A stretch of 64,000 bases of DNA from Ophiura sarsii (GCA_035610835.1 CM069454.1:54550031-54614030), one strand, 5' to 3'. Shown: positions 43,430 through 54,104, numbered from the stretch's first letter. Numbers and translations: made by a program. Notes: generated by a model not told the origin, from the letters alone.

Positions 43430-43662
43430 TAATCAGTTCCAAATTGGCGAGAAATCTTCGGTTTTTATCTCTCCGCGCGCAAAAATAATCCAAGCTTACG
43501 CACGCGATTATGGCCACACACACACGTTTTTTGCTGCATGCACGGGTCACTTATATGATACACAGTGCGCTTGTTGTCTTCACGCACGCCCGTGTCCTTC
43601 TGTTATCATTCGCTGCTGTAACGAGGCTTCGCCAATTTGGATCTGATCAAACTGTAATGCAA
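43430..43662. mobile_element. TIR element family C (ATAGTTTAATCAGTTCC…), copy 1
   Basis: ATAGTTTAATCAGTTCCAAATTGGCGA and CGCCAATTTGGATCTGATCA are inverted. The GCGCGC, GCACACG and CACAGTGCGCTTGTTG interior is shared with 55498-55733 and 47190-47396. Confidence 0.82.
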
Positions 43663-43811
43663 AAACTTTTATTGTAGTTCTATACCTTGAGAGTGTAATT
43701 GTGTGGACATATATTATTAAGTGTCTCCATTCAAAAGTATGTCTGATGCCAGCAAGCAAAATGAGTTTGAACTCGCAAATATTGATTTCGAGATATAACC
43801 AAGCAAAAGAG

Positions 43812-44284
43812 GTAGAGGTTGGCCGAGCGGTCTAGCGCGCTGATCGTCGGTCGGGAGTTTTCTATCAATCGTGGGTTCAAGTCGCCTTGAAACCAGGATT
43901 CTTTGTTCACCCCAAAAAGTTCCTATCTAGGACGGAAATTCTACAATCAAATCTTAATTCAGTGAGGGTTAGTTATCGGAGTCTCTTTCCGTGGTTTAAG
44001 CTGATAATCAGATTAAATTGTAGAATTTCTCCTCTACCCCATTCGCTGTGTATAACGTGCAGGTCTATACAGTGAATGTCAGTTGCGCCATGGTTTCAAA
44101 GAGTCACGTAAAGCCGTTGGTTCCGTGTATTCAGACGCTCACCCTGAACACGTTAAATAGTTGCGTACCTCATCGTAAAGAGTAGGGGATCATCCCGGGT
44201 CTGTTAACCTGTACGCAAAATCTCATCTCTCTAGGTGTCAGAGAGCTCTGACGTGATGCGGGATCCTGCTTTGTCGGAGTATAC

Positions 44285-44322
<38 letters not shown>

Positions 44323-44330
44323 AAAGAGTA
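43812..44330 (+). mobile_element. tRNA(Leu/Ser)-like headed SINE with (ACCAGA)n tail
   Basis: A box TGGCCGAGCGG at 43820 and B box GGTTCAAGTC at 43874 are at tRNA spacing, with a head resembling class II tRNAs (TTGGCCGAGCGGTCTAGCGC). A ~400-bp unrelated body follows and ends in ~6 ACCAGA repeats at 44286-44320. The missing acceptor-stem closure argues against a functional tRNA. Confidence 0.68.
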
Positions 44331-44418
44331 GAAATTCTTTTGTTTTCTATTGTTTTGAATACCCTTCAATGGCTAATATATTTGGAATTAAGTGTCTGTT
44401 TATAATGGAGCTTTCTGC

Positions 44419-44948
44419 AAAATGTAGCATTTGAAATACCCAATAAGATGCAAAATGTAGCGTTAGAAATACCCAATGAGATGCAAAATGTAGCATTAGA
44501 AATACCCAATAAGATGCAAAATGTAGCATTAGAAATACCCAATAAGATGCAAAATGTAGCATTAAGAAATACCCAATAAGATGCAAAATGTAGCATTAAG
44601 AAATACCCAATAAGATGCAAAATGTAGCATTAAGAAATACCCAATAAGATGTAAAATGTAGCATTAGAAATACCCAATAAGATGTAAAATGTAGCATTAG
44701 AAATACCCAATAAGATGCAAAATGTAGCATTAGAAATACTCAATAAGATGCAAAATGTAGCATTAAAAATACCCAATAAGATGCGAAATGTAGCATTAGA
44801 AATACCCAATAAGATGCAAAATGCAGCATTAGAAATACCCAATAAGATGCAAAATGTAGCATTAGAAATACCCAATAAGATGCAAAATGTAGCATTAGAA
44901 ATACCCAATAAGATGCAAAATGTAGCATTAAGAAATACCCAATAAGAT
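44419..44948. repeat. 33-bp minisatellite AATACCCAATAAGATGCAAA…, about 16 copies
   Basis: Regular 33-bp units with occasional 34-bp variants. Long open frames on both strands are a product of the 11-codon period, not a gene. Confidence 0.96.
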
Positions 44949-45169
44949 CAAGTAAAACTATAATTGTGATATTTTCGACTCATTTTGCTTGATCGCATCA
45001 CGTATAGAGATTGCTGCACGAGAAATCATATCTTAGATGTATATATTATTGAGTGTTTTTATTGCAAAGTGAATAAAGGTAATTGCAAGTTTAAAATGAT
45101 TATTGGATATATGTATTATTGAGTGTCCTTATTGCAAAGTATATAACAATATCAATCAATATTTTGGAC

Positions 45170-45690
45170 TTATGGGGGGGGGGGGGGACTCAAGAAAGTT
45201 TTTGATTTGATTTTTTAAATTTCGTGAGTGCTGTAATTATTGAACTATTAATCAAATGCATATAAAAGTATACATTTTTGGAATGGAAATGGATCAGAGA
45301 ATCCAAATTTTGTGTCAATTTTGGCAACAAAATGTTGATTTTGGAGAAAATCACAAAATTCACTTTTTTGACCCAATTTTTGTTGAACAAAGCTAACAAA
45401 AACAATTTTGAGTAAAAAATGCCCAAATCGCTTGATTATGATGTAAAGACAAACTTAGGGATGTTTTTCTCATTTTTCAACCTAATCTAATATTTTTTGA
45501 AATTTTGACAAAAAAGTGCCAAAAAAGTGAGGGGAAAAAATGGGATTTTTTTGTGTGATTTTCTTAAGAACTCAATATTTTCCGGTCAAATTTGATTCAT
45601 TTCCTATCTAAATTTGTTTTACATTTTAGTCATGGTTCAATAATTACAGCACTCTCAAAATTCCAAAATAAACTTTTTTGAGTCCCCCTT
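45170..45690. mobile_element. TIR element family D, copy 3 (about 520 bp, both ends)
   Basis: GGGGGACTCAAGAAAGTTT and AAACTTTTTTGAGTCCCCC with GTGAGTGCTGTAATTATTGAAC inverted as GTTCAATAATTACAGCACTC. The poly-G run precedes the left tip. Confidence 0.88.
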
Positions 45691-46231
45691 ATACAGCGCT
45701 TTTCTCCAGAACTGCGTTTTGCTGGCAAGAGCAGTGTTTGGCTCTGAAAAGTTAAAAGTTTCAATAAGAACCAAAGAAGATTTCTTGAGCAACACCAGCA
45801 TGCATCGTTTACATCACATGACCACTGATTTCTGTCACTAGTGTCTACTGGTTCACATTGACATTACAGTACAATGGAAGGCTTATAATGTGGTCAAAGG
45901 AGGGTCTTTAAGAGAATCCTTCTGCAAGTAGTACAATTGATGTGACTCCAATTCAGTCCTCTCTTGTTTTTCTTAAAGACCCTTTATTTTTGGAATAACA
46001 CGTATGTATGTTTTAGTTGGGATTCAACTTCTTTTTCATATATCAGCCAAGTTATGCCTATCTCTACCATGTATTTGAAGGTGGAAGTCCAGACGACCCC
46101 CAGCTGCTGTTAATTACTTCAGCACATATTTGGCACTGTTTGTTTTGGTGAAAAGCCCTGTTTGTACTGTAGTGGTGCTAAGCATGCTGGGGTAGGTCAA
46201 AAAATCTTCTTTTAATAAGAACATTACTTAC
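45691..46231. other. Intron 14-15, proximal tract
   Basis: A short imperfect hairpin GGTCTTTAAGAGAA / TTTTCTTAAAGACC (45905-45990) is the only structure noticed. Confidence 0.45.
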
Positions 46232-46348
46232 CAATGATATCAGGCTGGAAGTCAGGTGCAGCGCAGTACTGTCCAGTTCGCTTGAGTACCCTGTCGGACA
46301 TGTTCTCTTTGTCAAACTCTACCAGATCCTTGATGAAATTATTGTTAC
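46232..46348 (-). CDS. dnah2: dnah2 exon 14 (microtubule-binding domain)
   Basis: 117 bp: NNNFIKDLVEFDKENMSD, RVLKRTGQYCAAPDFQPDIIG. F...L..FDK..I.......Y..P.F.P..I matches the dynein MTBD. Donor GTAAGT opens the 20.7-kb intron. Confidence 0.95.
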
Positions 46349-46780
46349 CTATATGGATGGGGAAGTTAAGGTAACAAATGATGAGTTGAAAAGAGTATTC
46401 CCCCAACCAATTGACAACTGTGTGTTTCCCAATACTACAGTGCTGATTTAAGAAGGTTATCGATACCGGGACTTTTGATCACCGTGAATATTAAGAACAT
46501 TGCATGTTGAGAGATGGCAGTTTTTATTCGTTTTATTATAAGTATGATGTTTTGTTCTGTATAACTACGGGATTTGGGCTCACTAATTATTTTAACTAAC
46601 ATATAATGCACTATGTTGTGCTTGCCTCCTTTAATTACTACCGATCTTGATGTGGTAATTACTCAAACTGGTCAAAATGTTGGTTTCTTTTTCCATGGCG
46701 TGGCAAGTCTACTACAGATATGGTATGGTTTCACACTCATACATCAGCAATTTTTAGGGGGAATTAGTCTCTAAACTTAC
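46349..46780. other. Intron 13-14
   Basis: Single-copy AT-rich sequence, no feature seen. Confidence 0.4.
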
Positions 46781-46922
46781 CAAGTTGCCTTTTTGCTTCT
46801 GCCCAAGTTGGTTCACAGCCCTTGAGTATCATGACGGCTTCCATGACCTTCTCGACGAGGGCTGGTGGTCGACCGTACGACTTGATCTCACCGATGTCCT
46901 TCTTGTTTAGAGATTCCAAGGC
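46781..46922 (-). CDS. dnah2: dnah2 exon 13 (CC1 end / MTBD start)
   Basis: 142 bp: ALESLNKKDIGEIKSYGR, PPALVEKVMEAVMILKGCE, PTWAEAKRQLG. AL..L.K.DI.E.KS...PP..V..VM.AV.IL is the standard dynein entry into the MTBD. Donor GTAAGT, acceptor CTTTAG. Confidence 0.96.
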
Positions 46923-47189
46923 CTAAAGGTAATGAGCAAATCAGTAAATTAATCATGTGTAATCTGAGCTGGAATATATGAGATGTAGCACATCAAAAGG
47001 GTGGACAACAATTATTTGTGTGCCTAATTGCAGAGTCTGTTGCGTGCTGTGCGCCAACCACACTGATGCGTGAGGGCTGTATCTTGGTGCGTAATTGGTG
47101 ACATGTGGCGAATGGTACCAACCACAGACCGCTCACCTACTTTGCATACATGCATGTGCATGTATGCTTCCAGCAAAGGTTTCTGAAAT

Positions 47190-47396
47190 CAACTATATGG
47201 TTCAGTCAGTTTCACATTAGCGACAAATATACGTTTTTATGGCTAAGTAATCCAAGCGTACATGCGCAAATTTGGCACACACCAGTGTCACACGTATAAA
47301 GCACAGTGCGCCCTGTTTCATAATGTAATATTTATGCGTCCACGCTCCTCAAAATTAATTCGCTGCTGTTAGGTGGCTCGCCTATTTGGATCTGAT
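47190..47396. mobile_element. TIR element family C, diverged copy
   Basis: CTATATGGTTCAGTCAGTTTCACATTAGCGA… and CTCGCCTATTTGGATCTGATCA with CACAGTGCGCCCTG inside; more decayed than 43430-43662. Confidence 0.6.
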
Positions 47397-47397
47397 C

Positions 47398-47520
47398 AAT
47401 AATAATAATAATAATCAGTATTTATATAGCGCCTTTTCCAAATGGCTCAAAGTGCTGTAATTTCGCTGCTGGTGAATCATCAGAATCAGGTCGCATCAAC
47501 TAGGGTGCTGCCAATTTCTA
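47398..47520 (-). mobile_element. LINE/SINE tail fragment (AATAAT)n…TATATAGCGCCTTTTCC
   Basis: (AAT)6 followed by CAGTATTTATATAGCGCC; same tail as 28640 and 33788, and the reverse of the LINE end at 60150. Confidence 0.6.
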
Positions 47521-47869
47521 GCGCAAACCTATCCGCACTTAGATTGTAACATCCACCATTTTTCAATGCAGCTCCCCAAATACCATTGGGTCAAGGAAGT
47601 TTTTGATAACCGAAACAACTGATCACCGATTTTGAAAGCAGGAGGAAACCGGAGAACCCGAAGAAAACCTGCGAGAGCGTGCATGGATCGTGATAAAATC
47701 AAACTATAGTTTACTCTGTTCAAATACCTCTGTGCAGTGATAACAGAATGTGTTCCAGTGATTACATCATCGTATTGCATTCATGATTCTTATTGAAAGT
47801 GGATCGCTGGCACATGCACATAAAGGGCTGTGTTCTGACATCACTGTACAGAGGCAGATAAACACAAGT

Positions 47870-48197
47870 CCTCTTTAGCTGCATCAGCCATTGTCATACA
47901 TACAGCCTACTAAATCTAACCATAGGCAATACTAAAGATGACCAGGCTTACCTTAACAGCTTCTGCTAATGCAGGCATAGCCTCCGCCAAGTCTTCTTTC
48001 GCTGCATCAACCATTGTCATACATACAGCCTACTAAATCTTACCATTTGCAATACTAAAGATGACCAGACTTACCTTAACAGCTTCTGCTAATGCAGGCA
48101 TAGCCTCCGCCAAGTCTTCTTTCGCCGCATCAGCCATTGTCATACATACAGCCTACTAAATCTAACTATAGGCAATACAAAAGATGACCAGACTTAC
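47870..48197 (-). repeat. 123-bp tandem duplicates of the dynein exon 12 3' edge (two full, one partial)
   Basis: Copies at 47952-48029 and 48075-48152 contain the last 26 codons' worth of exon 12 (MADAAKEDLAEAMPALAEAVK with A/V and V/A changes), a GTAAGY donor, and an upstream TTTAGTAG that could act as acceptor. Each cassette is 78 bp, phase 0/0, with no stop. A third partial unit lies near 47870-47930. Confidence 0.92.
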
Positions 48198-48314
48198 CTT
48201 AACAGCTTCTGCCAATGCAGGCATAGCCTCCGCCAAGTCTTCTTTCGCCGCATCAGCCATTGTCATACATCGGGCTTCTTCCTCTCCAATCTTCTCACTA
48301 CGTGCTTGCACAGA
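48198..48314 (-). CDS. dnah2: dnah2 exon 12 (CC1 stalk helix)
   Basis: 117 bp, phase 0/0: SVQARSEKIGEEEARCMTM, ADAAKEDLAEAMPALAEAVK. The DL..A.PAL..A motif ends CC1 in dyneins. Donor GTAAGT, acceptor TATTAG. Two in-phase partial copies lie downstream. Confidence 0.95.
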
Positions 48315-48891
48315 CTAATAGATCATAAAAAACATAACCAACAAAGAACATTACAAAACCGAGTCTTTTCAAGTCTTTTTATCAACCATTTTTTCACTTT
48401 TAAATTAATATGGGAAGGATAATTGCAGTGCTAGAATTTTGCCAATAATCTAAGAATTGATTCTTGTAAAGAATCTAGAAACGGAATTTAATTGAATTAA
48501 AATTGGTTTCTTGTATAAGCTTTCATCCATATCTTTGTTGTCAAAATATTTAAAAAGTTGATATCTTAAATAATAGATTTGTGTAACCCCCCCCCCCCCC
48601 CCGAACCATGAAAAAATGGCCCTCATCCTCCCTTTTTCCAAAAGTTAAGACTCAAAGCGTATCAGGATATCTATCACCTTGTCGCTGCTCTATCAAAACC
48701 TTATAACTCCATCTGGCCCTTCAGCATGTATAAAGTAGTACTTGCATTTTACCTATGCATAATAGTTCTGGTCTAAACATGTTCAAGGGCCAATAAAAAT
48801 CACTTCCTATGCATAACTGTTGGGCAGTCTTACATTATACATGCTGAAGGGCAAAAAAACCATACAACAATAAGTATATCTATCACTGTAC
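48315..48891. other. Intron 11-12
   Basis: Poly-C tract at 48588-48602. 48680-48735 and 48815-48850 share an ATAC/CTTCAGCATGTA motif in inverted orientation. No gene. Confidence 0.4.
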
Positions 48892-49102
48892 CTTTTGCTG
48901 CTCATCGGCCTCTCGTTTCTGCTGCACAATAACCACCAAATATTCTTCGCACTGTTTCTGGAATTGTGCCACTTTGGTCTTTGCTTCCTCCAACTCAACC
49001 GACATGACCTCGACCTTGCCACGAGTGTCGTCAATCTTGAACAGACCGTTACGGAGTTTCTTAGCAGCATCTCCGAGCTCTTTCCTCTTCTCATACAGTA
49101 AC
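48892..49102 (-). CDS. dnah2: dnah2 exon 11 (CC1 stalk helix)
   Basis: 211 bp: LLYEKRKELGDAAKKLRNG, LFKIDDTRGKVEVMSVELE, EAKTKVAQFQKQCEEYLVV, IVQQKREADEQQK. A heptad-rich stalk helix after YLEL...Y. Donor GTACAG. Confidence 0.96.
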
Positions 49103-49384
49103 CTGTGGCGTGATGGATAAATAAAATGTTTTAGTGAACGGAACTGATTTGATAAATATTATTGCGTCCTTGGCATAACGGTAGAATACCTTCACACTTA
49201 TGCAATGTAGTCTGAGGGGTGTTAACCAAAAATATTTAATTTATCAAGCGCTGTCACTTTTGAACTATTAATATTTAAAAGTCAAAAATGGCAAACAAAA
49301 TTTTTGAGGTAAAAATCGAACTTTTGGCACTTTTTGGTAAAAATGTTAAAAACTAAAAACTGTTATGTTAAAACAAACAAAAAC

Positions 49385-49879
49385 ATTCTTAGAGAAGTGT
49401 CTTTAGATGGCATGACGGCGTGTCCTTAAATCCTTCTGGAAGGGGCAAGCCTGAATATGGTGCCTGCATGAGGAGAAACCTAATCAACTGTAAGAAAGTA
49501 ATTAAGATATCCACCATGAATGTTAGGACAATAAGGGGGCAACGATGCAGAGAGGAGCTAGTTTCAAATCTCATAGAACAGAACATTGAAGTGCTGGGTA
49601 TACAAGAACATCGTATTGTCCATGATGAAACAGTCAGATATGAGAGCATCCTAGGAAAGACACTCATCACAACATCAGCCAACAAGAATAGCACAGGAGC
49701 AGCAACTGGAGGAGTTGGCCTTGTATTGAACACGAAATCAAAAAGCTCATTAGCAAATATACAGGCAACAGTCAACTACTGTCCAACAAATGTTGCAAAA
49801 GAGGACATCATTGAGGAACACTATGACAACCTTCAGAGAGCAATATATTCTATCCCCGCTCATAATGTGCTTATGGTAG
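49385..49879 (+). mobile_element. LINE fragment with apurinic-endonuclease domain (RTE/CR1-like), internally deleted
   Basis: Open frame 49420-49890: ISTMNVRTIRGQRCREEL, EQNIEVLGIQEHRIVHD, GGVGLVLNTKSKSS. N of TMNVRTI and the QEHR acidic motif fit the endonuclease of non-LTR elements. The frame jumps from ATVNY to CPTNVAKEDIIEEHYDNL, implying an internal deletion, and stops before the expected GDFN at a hAT tip. Confidence 0.78.
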
Positions 49880-49880
49880 C

Positions 49881-49990
49881 AGTGGCGTAGCTCAGGGGGG
49901 CAGGAGGGGCAAATGCCCCCCTGACGAAAAAAACCGATTTGTGCCCCCGCCCCCCCCCCCCCCAAGCATTTTTTAACCAAAAGAGATTTT
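49881..49990. mobile_element. hAT-type end CAGTGGCGTAGC (one-ended fragment)
   Basis: CAGTGGCGTAGCTCAGGGGG followed by C-rich sequence resembles the left end at 22850. The inverted right tip was not found, so it is truncated or diverged. Confidence 0.5.
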
Positions 49991-50269
49991 GCTACGTTAT
50001 CCACAATTTGTTAAGGCAACAAGTGAGCCAAAATTCTCCCATGGACCTACAAACATCAAATTATTAAAATGTTCTGTGAATTTCCAAAATTATGGACCTA
50101 TGGCACATATCCCCGGCGATATTATTTACCGTAAACAACATTTGATACCTTGACAGAATAAAGCATATAGTATACATTATGAGAGTATAATACATGTAAT
50201 ACAGTGTTTGGCCAAATGTTGTTTATGGTTAATAAATTCTGGAACTCCAATCAGCTCACTGCACATGCT

Positions 50270-51035
50270 TGAAAACTAACCAAATTCCTCCTAATCAATC
50301 AGAGGCATGAGGTCCAGCAGAAGTGATGAGCACCACGCGGCCGTAATTTGGCAAATCAGCGTAACTCGAAAATTACGTTTTTGAGATATGAGCACTTTAA
50401 AGTGTTAGTGTTTGCTTTTTTAAAAATTATTTACAGAGTAAGTTTATTTAAAAGGAAAACGTGCATGATGTTACATTTTCTTTATTTTTAAAATCTTAAG
50501 TAAAATAAACTGTTTTTACTAAAGATACAGCTGATTTTAACCAGATACGCGGGTTTGCCAAATCGACATCTAATTATACGCAGAGTTAATCTTGCAAAAA
50601 CAGCGTAACTCAATTTACGTGTAATTCTTTGGTTACTATTTTTCGCCAAACCCGCGTATCTCGTAGCAAAATCGCTGTTTGGCAAAGGCGCGTAACTTAG
50701 AGATACGCTGTTTTGCCAAGAAATGACTAGATTTTGAAACACGTAATACGAGTTACGCTGTTTTACCATATTGAAATGCTAACGGTTGCAAAACAAGGCT
50801 GAGATACGCTATGCTATCTTTAAAACGGTACGTCGAGGGCTTTTGAGACTATCACAAATGAAAAGAGCGCCCTCGATTTCCCCAAAAATGCATTTAACTC
50901 AAAATGTCAATATTTCGACTTACGCTGTTTTGCCAAATTACGGCCGCACGGATGTCCGTTTCACCATTTTTAGAGTGAGGTTGACTTCACATATTTAACC
51001 CGAGGTTAACCTTGTGTGACGTGCGTCCATTGGAG
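50270..51035. mobile_element. Dispersed repeat interrupted by a 609-bp MITE
   Basis: 50270-50337 joined to 50951-51035 corresponds to 6550-6700 (CATGAGGTC, GCACCACGGATG, GTGAGGTTGA, TGTGACGTGCGTCCATTG). Confidence 0.7.
50338..50946. mobile_element. MITE CGGCCGTAATTTGGCAAA… with 4-bp CACG duplication (609 bp)
   Basis: Terminal inverted repeats CGGCCGTAATTTGGCAAA / TTTGCCAAATTACGGCCG, flanked by CACG (50334-50337 and 50947-50950). The unoccupied homologue at 6614-6625 reads GCACCACGGATG. Six or more interior copies of (T)TACGCTGTTTTGCCA or its complement (CAGCGTAACT) line both halves. Confidence 0.9.
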
Positions 51036-51137
51036 ATTGGTTCAACGGATAAACGTAATGGTAACATCGGAGACATTTTAATCTATAAAACCTCCAGTAT
51101 GTGGCCTGATGAAGTCAAGTAAAGGTTCTCTACTTAC

Positions 51138-51277
51138 GTCTTGTATCCAGACACCAGCTCCAAATAGTTGGTCGGTGTGACGTAGTTGTGTCGTTTCAGC
51201 TCCAGTAACATCTGTCTTGAACTATCTACCACAGATCTATGTATGGTGCAGAATAGCTGGGCTACATTGGGCTTGAT
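51138..51277 (-). CDS. dnah2: dnah2 exon 10 (AAA4 end to CC1)
   Basis: 140 bp: IKPNVAQLFCTIHRSVV, DSSRQMLLELKRHNYVTPT, NYLELVSGYKT. R.NYVTPT.YLEL...Y is nearly invariant in dyneins. Donor GTAAGT, acceptor TTTGCAG. Confidence 0.96.
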
Positions 51278-51322
51278 CTGCAAAAAGTAGACAAATAGAA
51301 AACAGTCAAAACTTCATGATTA

Positions 51323-51679
51323 GGCCTTAAAAAAAAAAGTTTGATTGGCGTAACATGACCAAAACAAATAGGGTAGGTCGGTCGGGATTTTTTTTAAATT
51401 TTTTTTTTAATTGTTTAAATCACCTACTTTTGAACACTTAAAAGACCGCAGTACACACAAATGAAGAGACGGCAAAAATTCCTTTTTCTTTAAAAAAAAT
51501 TCTTTTTATTTATAGAAACCAACAGACTCTATGAGTACAAGTTTCTGAAGTTTTAAACAATAACAAACTTTATTTATTTATTTTTATTTTTTCCCCTCAA
51601 AATAATAAAAAATATACAGGGTCGGCGATGTATTTAGGGTCGGTCGGGTTACGCCAATCAAACTTCTTTTTTTTAGGCC
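51323..51679. mobile_element. Harbinger-like MITE GGCCTTAAAAAAAAAAGTTT…, TTA duplication (357 bp)
   Basis: GGCCTTAAAAAAAAAAGTTT and AAACTTCTTTTTTTTAGGCC with TTA on both sides. Inner GATTGGCGTAAC / GTTACGCCAATC and the GGTCGGTCGGG words typical of family B are present. Confidence 0.88.
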
Positions 51680-51894
51680 TTATACACGATACATGCATCC
51701 CAATCTGTGAAGAACCGTAATCCTTTCGTAGCAGTATGTCTGAGCGTTTTAGTAATTGAGCACACTAATGGACCAGTGGATGACAAAATAAAATTTACAA
51801 ATACACTCTTCCCTTTAATTCTACATCTCTCTCGACCTGTTGCGACCGACCTTCCTCAGGTTAATAAAGAGTTTTAGGGACTAGTCCACAATTA

Positions 51895-53285
51895 CATGCA
51901 ATCTTTTCCAGGGGACACCCTCTATCCCTTTTTTGTTTGTTTTGAAAGCAGATTTTCTTGCAGATTTACATTTCTGCACATAAATATCTTCTGAGATACA
52001 GAGCGATACGATTCCTAATTACTTCAAAATCATGGTTTGAAGAGTAAAAATAAACTACCCTGGATGCTAAATTCTTTACCGTAACCAACATTTGGATAGG
52101 CTAGTTAAAATGCGTAATAATAACATCGTAGCGCGGGCGTAGTTCACAGAAAGCTCGCGGTAAGCTACACATATTCGACTTATGCACGTTCTATTGTATT
52201 ATATATATTGTTAAAACAGATTAGCTTTATTCCGTAAAAATCATATAGATTGAAATTCCAATCGCTGTCAGCCAACTCCTCGTGGTCTAATGGCTATCGA
52301 ACAGGTGTTATGAACGAAAGGTTACTGGTTTGAATCCTGGTACCGTAGAATTTGGCGTTAAACCTTGTCTGATATTTTTTCTACATAGGATATAATGTAA
52401 TGTAAGTACAAGTGCAAAACACTTGTATACATACATGTATATCAGTTTCAATCCAAATGTTGTTTACTGTAAAAAATATCGGCCCTGGATATCCAGGGCA
52501 GTTTATTTTCCACGACTCGGGAGGCCGAAAATCCTTTTCAAATCAGTCCTGTATAATGGATGAGTGTGTGTACAATAAAGTAGGGAATATTTTATGATGA
52601 ATTCTTTTTTTTAAATATGTTGACAAATTTCCAAAATTGAGGGCAGATTTCCTTGATGATTTAGTAAACATGGTAAAGTCCAGTGATTGTTTTCTTTCGG
52701 AAAATACGGTCAAGATAGATTTATAAGTCCAGGAAAGTCTTTCCTGATAAGACAAACATCAGTACAAGAGAGAGAAAATAAGTGCCAAATTTGAAAAAGA
52801 TCACATAATATATGGCTTTAAAGAAATAATATGTCATCTTTTTCAAAAGACTTTCCTGAACTCATAAATATATTTTGTCTGTATTTTCCATTAAAAAAAC
52901 ATCACAGCACATTGCTAAATCATATAGGAAATTGGCTCAATTTAAGGAATTTGTCACCATATTTGTTTGATTTTCATCATAAAGCATTCCGTAAGGGTGT
53001 GTGTTCACCTGTGTATAGCAGTGGTAAAAAACTGGAAACACTGTAAACGGCTTTAAAACGGTGTCAAACCATTGAATTCTATTTACGACCGAACAAAAAA
53101 CCCTAAGAAAATAAACTGTCCTGGTACCAGGACAACATATTTCAAAATCTGATTTTGAAGTAATTAGGAAGCATATTGCTCCGTAACTTATAATATATTT
53201 TAGTTTCATGGTTATAAATGTAATTTGACAACAAAAACTGCATTTCTAGGAAAAATTCACAGATAGAGGGCGTCCTTTGGAAACG
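51895..53285. mobile_element. Probable 1.4-kb non-autonomous TIR element
   Basis: TTTTCCAGGGGACACCCTCTATC (51904) is inverted at 53266 (GATAGAGGGCGTCCTTTGGAAA), and CCTAATTACTTCAAAATC (52014) is inverted at 53142 (GATTTTGAAGTAATTAGG). The interior is noncoding and includes a tRNA-like sequence. Confidence 0.6.
52276..52345 (+). mobile_element. tRNA-like sequence, probably a SINE head or tRNA pseudogene
   Basis: CTCGTGGTCTAATGGCTATC (A box) and ACTGGTTTGAATCCTGG (B box) at tRNA spacing. Stem closure (TCCTCG with TACCGT) is poor, so not called a tRNA gene. Confidence 0.5.
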
Positions 53286-53352
53286 ATCACATAATATATC
53301 AGAAAAATTAAAGAATTACAAAGTAAAACATCAACATTGTTATGATTGACAT

Positions 53353-53640
53353 CAAAGAAGATTTTAAGGACATCCCACAATGCATTGCGGGAGCACCAGC
53401 CAACTAAGGCTTTTTTCACATGATGCATTTATGGAGCTTTAGAAGTTTTAGAAATAAGAAAAAAGGAACACTTATTTATTAATTGATGTAAACTAGAATC
53501 TAAGAGCTCCAACGATGAATGCACTATGATGCCGTGATTTTGTGCAAATGTCTATGGGAACAGAGACGAATTGGAGACCAGATTAAGGGCATTTTGCAAA
53601 CACGCAATGCATTATGGTGGTGTCTTTAAAATCTTCCTTG
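53353..53640. mobile_element. MULE-like MITE CAAAGAAGATTTTAAGG…, 9-bp duplication, copy 2 (288 bp)
   Basis: Perfect 9-bp flanks GATTGACAT (53344-53352, 53641-53649). Same ends and interior as 21002-21294. Confidence 0.92.
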
Positions 53641-53765
53641 GATTGACATAGAGTTCAAAGTTCATGATTGCATACTGACCTCTTCATCCTCCCCAAGGTC
53701 CACAGATTCCAAGTATTTCTCTGCAACCTCCACCAGGGCTTCCTTAGGCCACAACTAATCTATGG
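53641..53765 (-). repeat. Tandem duplicate of the dynein exon 9 3' edge
   Basis: Intron sequence TTCATGATTGCATACTGAC plus the last ~70 exon bases (CTCTTCATCCTCCCCAAGG…) and a further piece (AATCTATGGTGAT) recur at 53833-53965. The copy has an internal deletion relative to exon 9. Confidence 0.9.
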
Positions 53766-53869
53766 TGATACACAGGCCTGCCCCCCCCCCCCCACCCCCA
53801 ATTGAAGACCCTAGTTACATTACTGATTGTTATGATTGACATAGAGTTTAAGCATGATTGCATACTGAC

Positions 53870-54002
53870 CTCTTCATCCTCCCCAAGGTCCACAGATTCC
53901 AAGTATTTCTCCGCCACCTCAACCAGGGCTTCCTTAGGCCATTCAGTGAACCAATCTATGGTGGTACAGTTAACAAATGCAGGGTACATACGCAGACGAT
54001 TC
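53870..54002 (-). CDS. dnah2: dnah2 exon 9 (AAA4)
   Basis: 133 bp: NRLRMYPAFVNCTTIDWF, TEWPKEALVEVAEKYLES, VDLGEDEE. R.YPA.VNC.TI.WF..WP..AL is the heavy-chain motif after the AAA4 Walker B exon. Donor GTCAGT. Confidence 0.96.
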
Positions 54003-54104
54003 CTGTCAGATACAATAAGGATGATGGTGGATGTTAGTTGATGCCGTGAGGAAATAATATCATTGTCTGACCATTCAGTGAAGAAATCTACTCTTGTGTA
54101 GACA

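Noticed and set aside
43812..43895. Functional tRNA-Leu/Ser gene
   Set aside because: A and B boxes are present but the acceptor stem does not close and a long SINE-like body with an (ACCAGA)n tail follows.
44347..44945. ORFs on both strands with ASYWVFLMLHF / MQNVALEIPNK repeats
   Set aside because: Product of a 33-bp minisatellite.
49420..49890. Host endonuclease-like gene (craniofacial development protein 2-like)
   Set aside because: Endonuclease domain with an internal deletion, ended by a hAT tip; a decayed LINE fragment is simpler.
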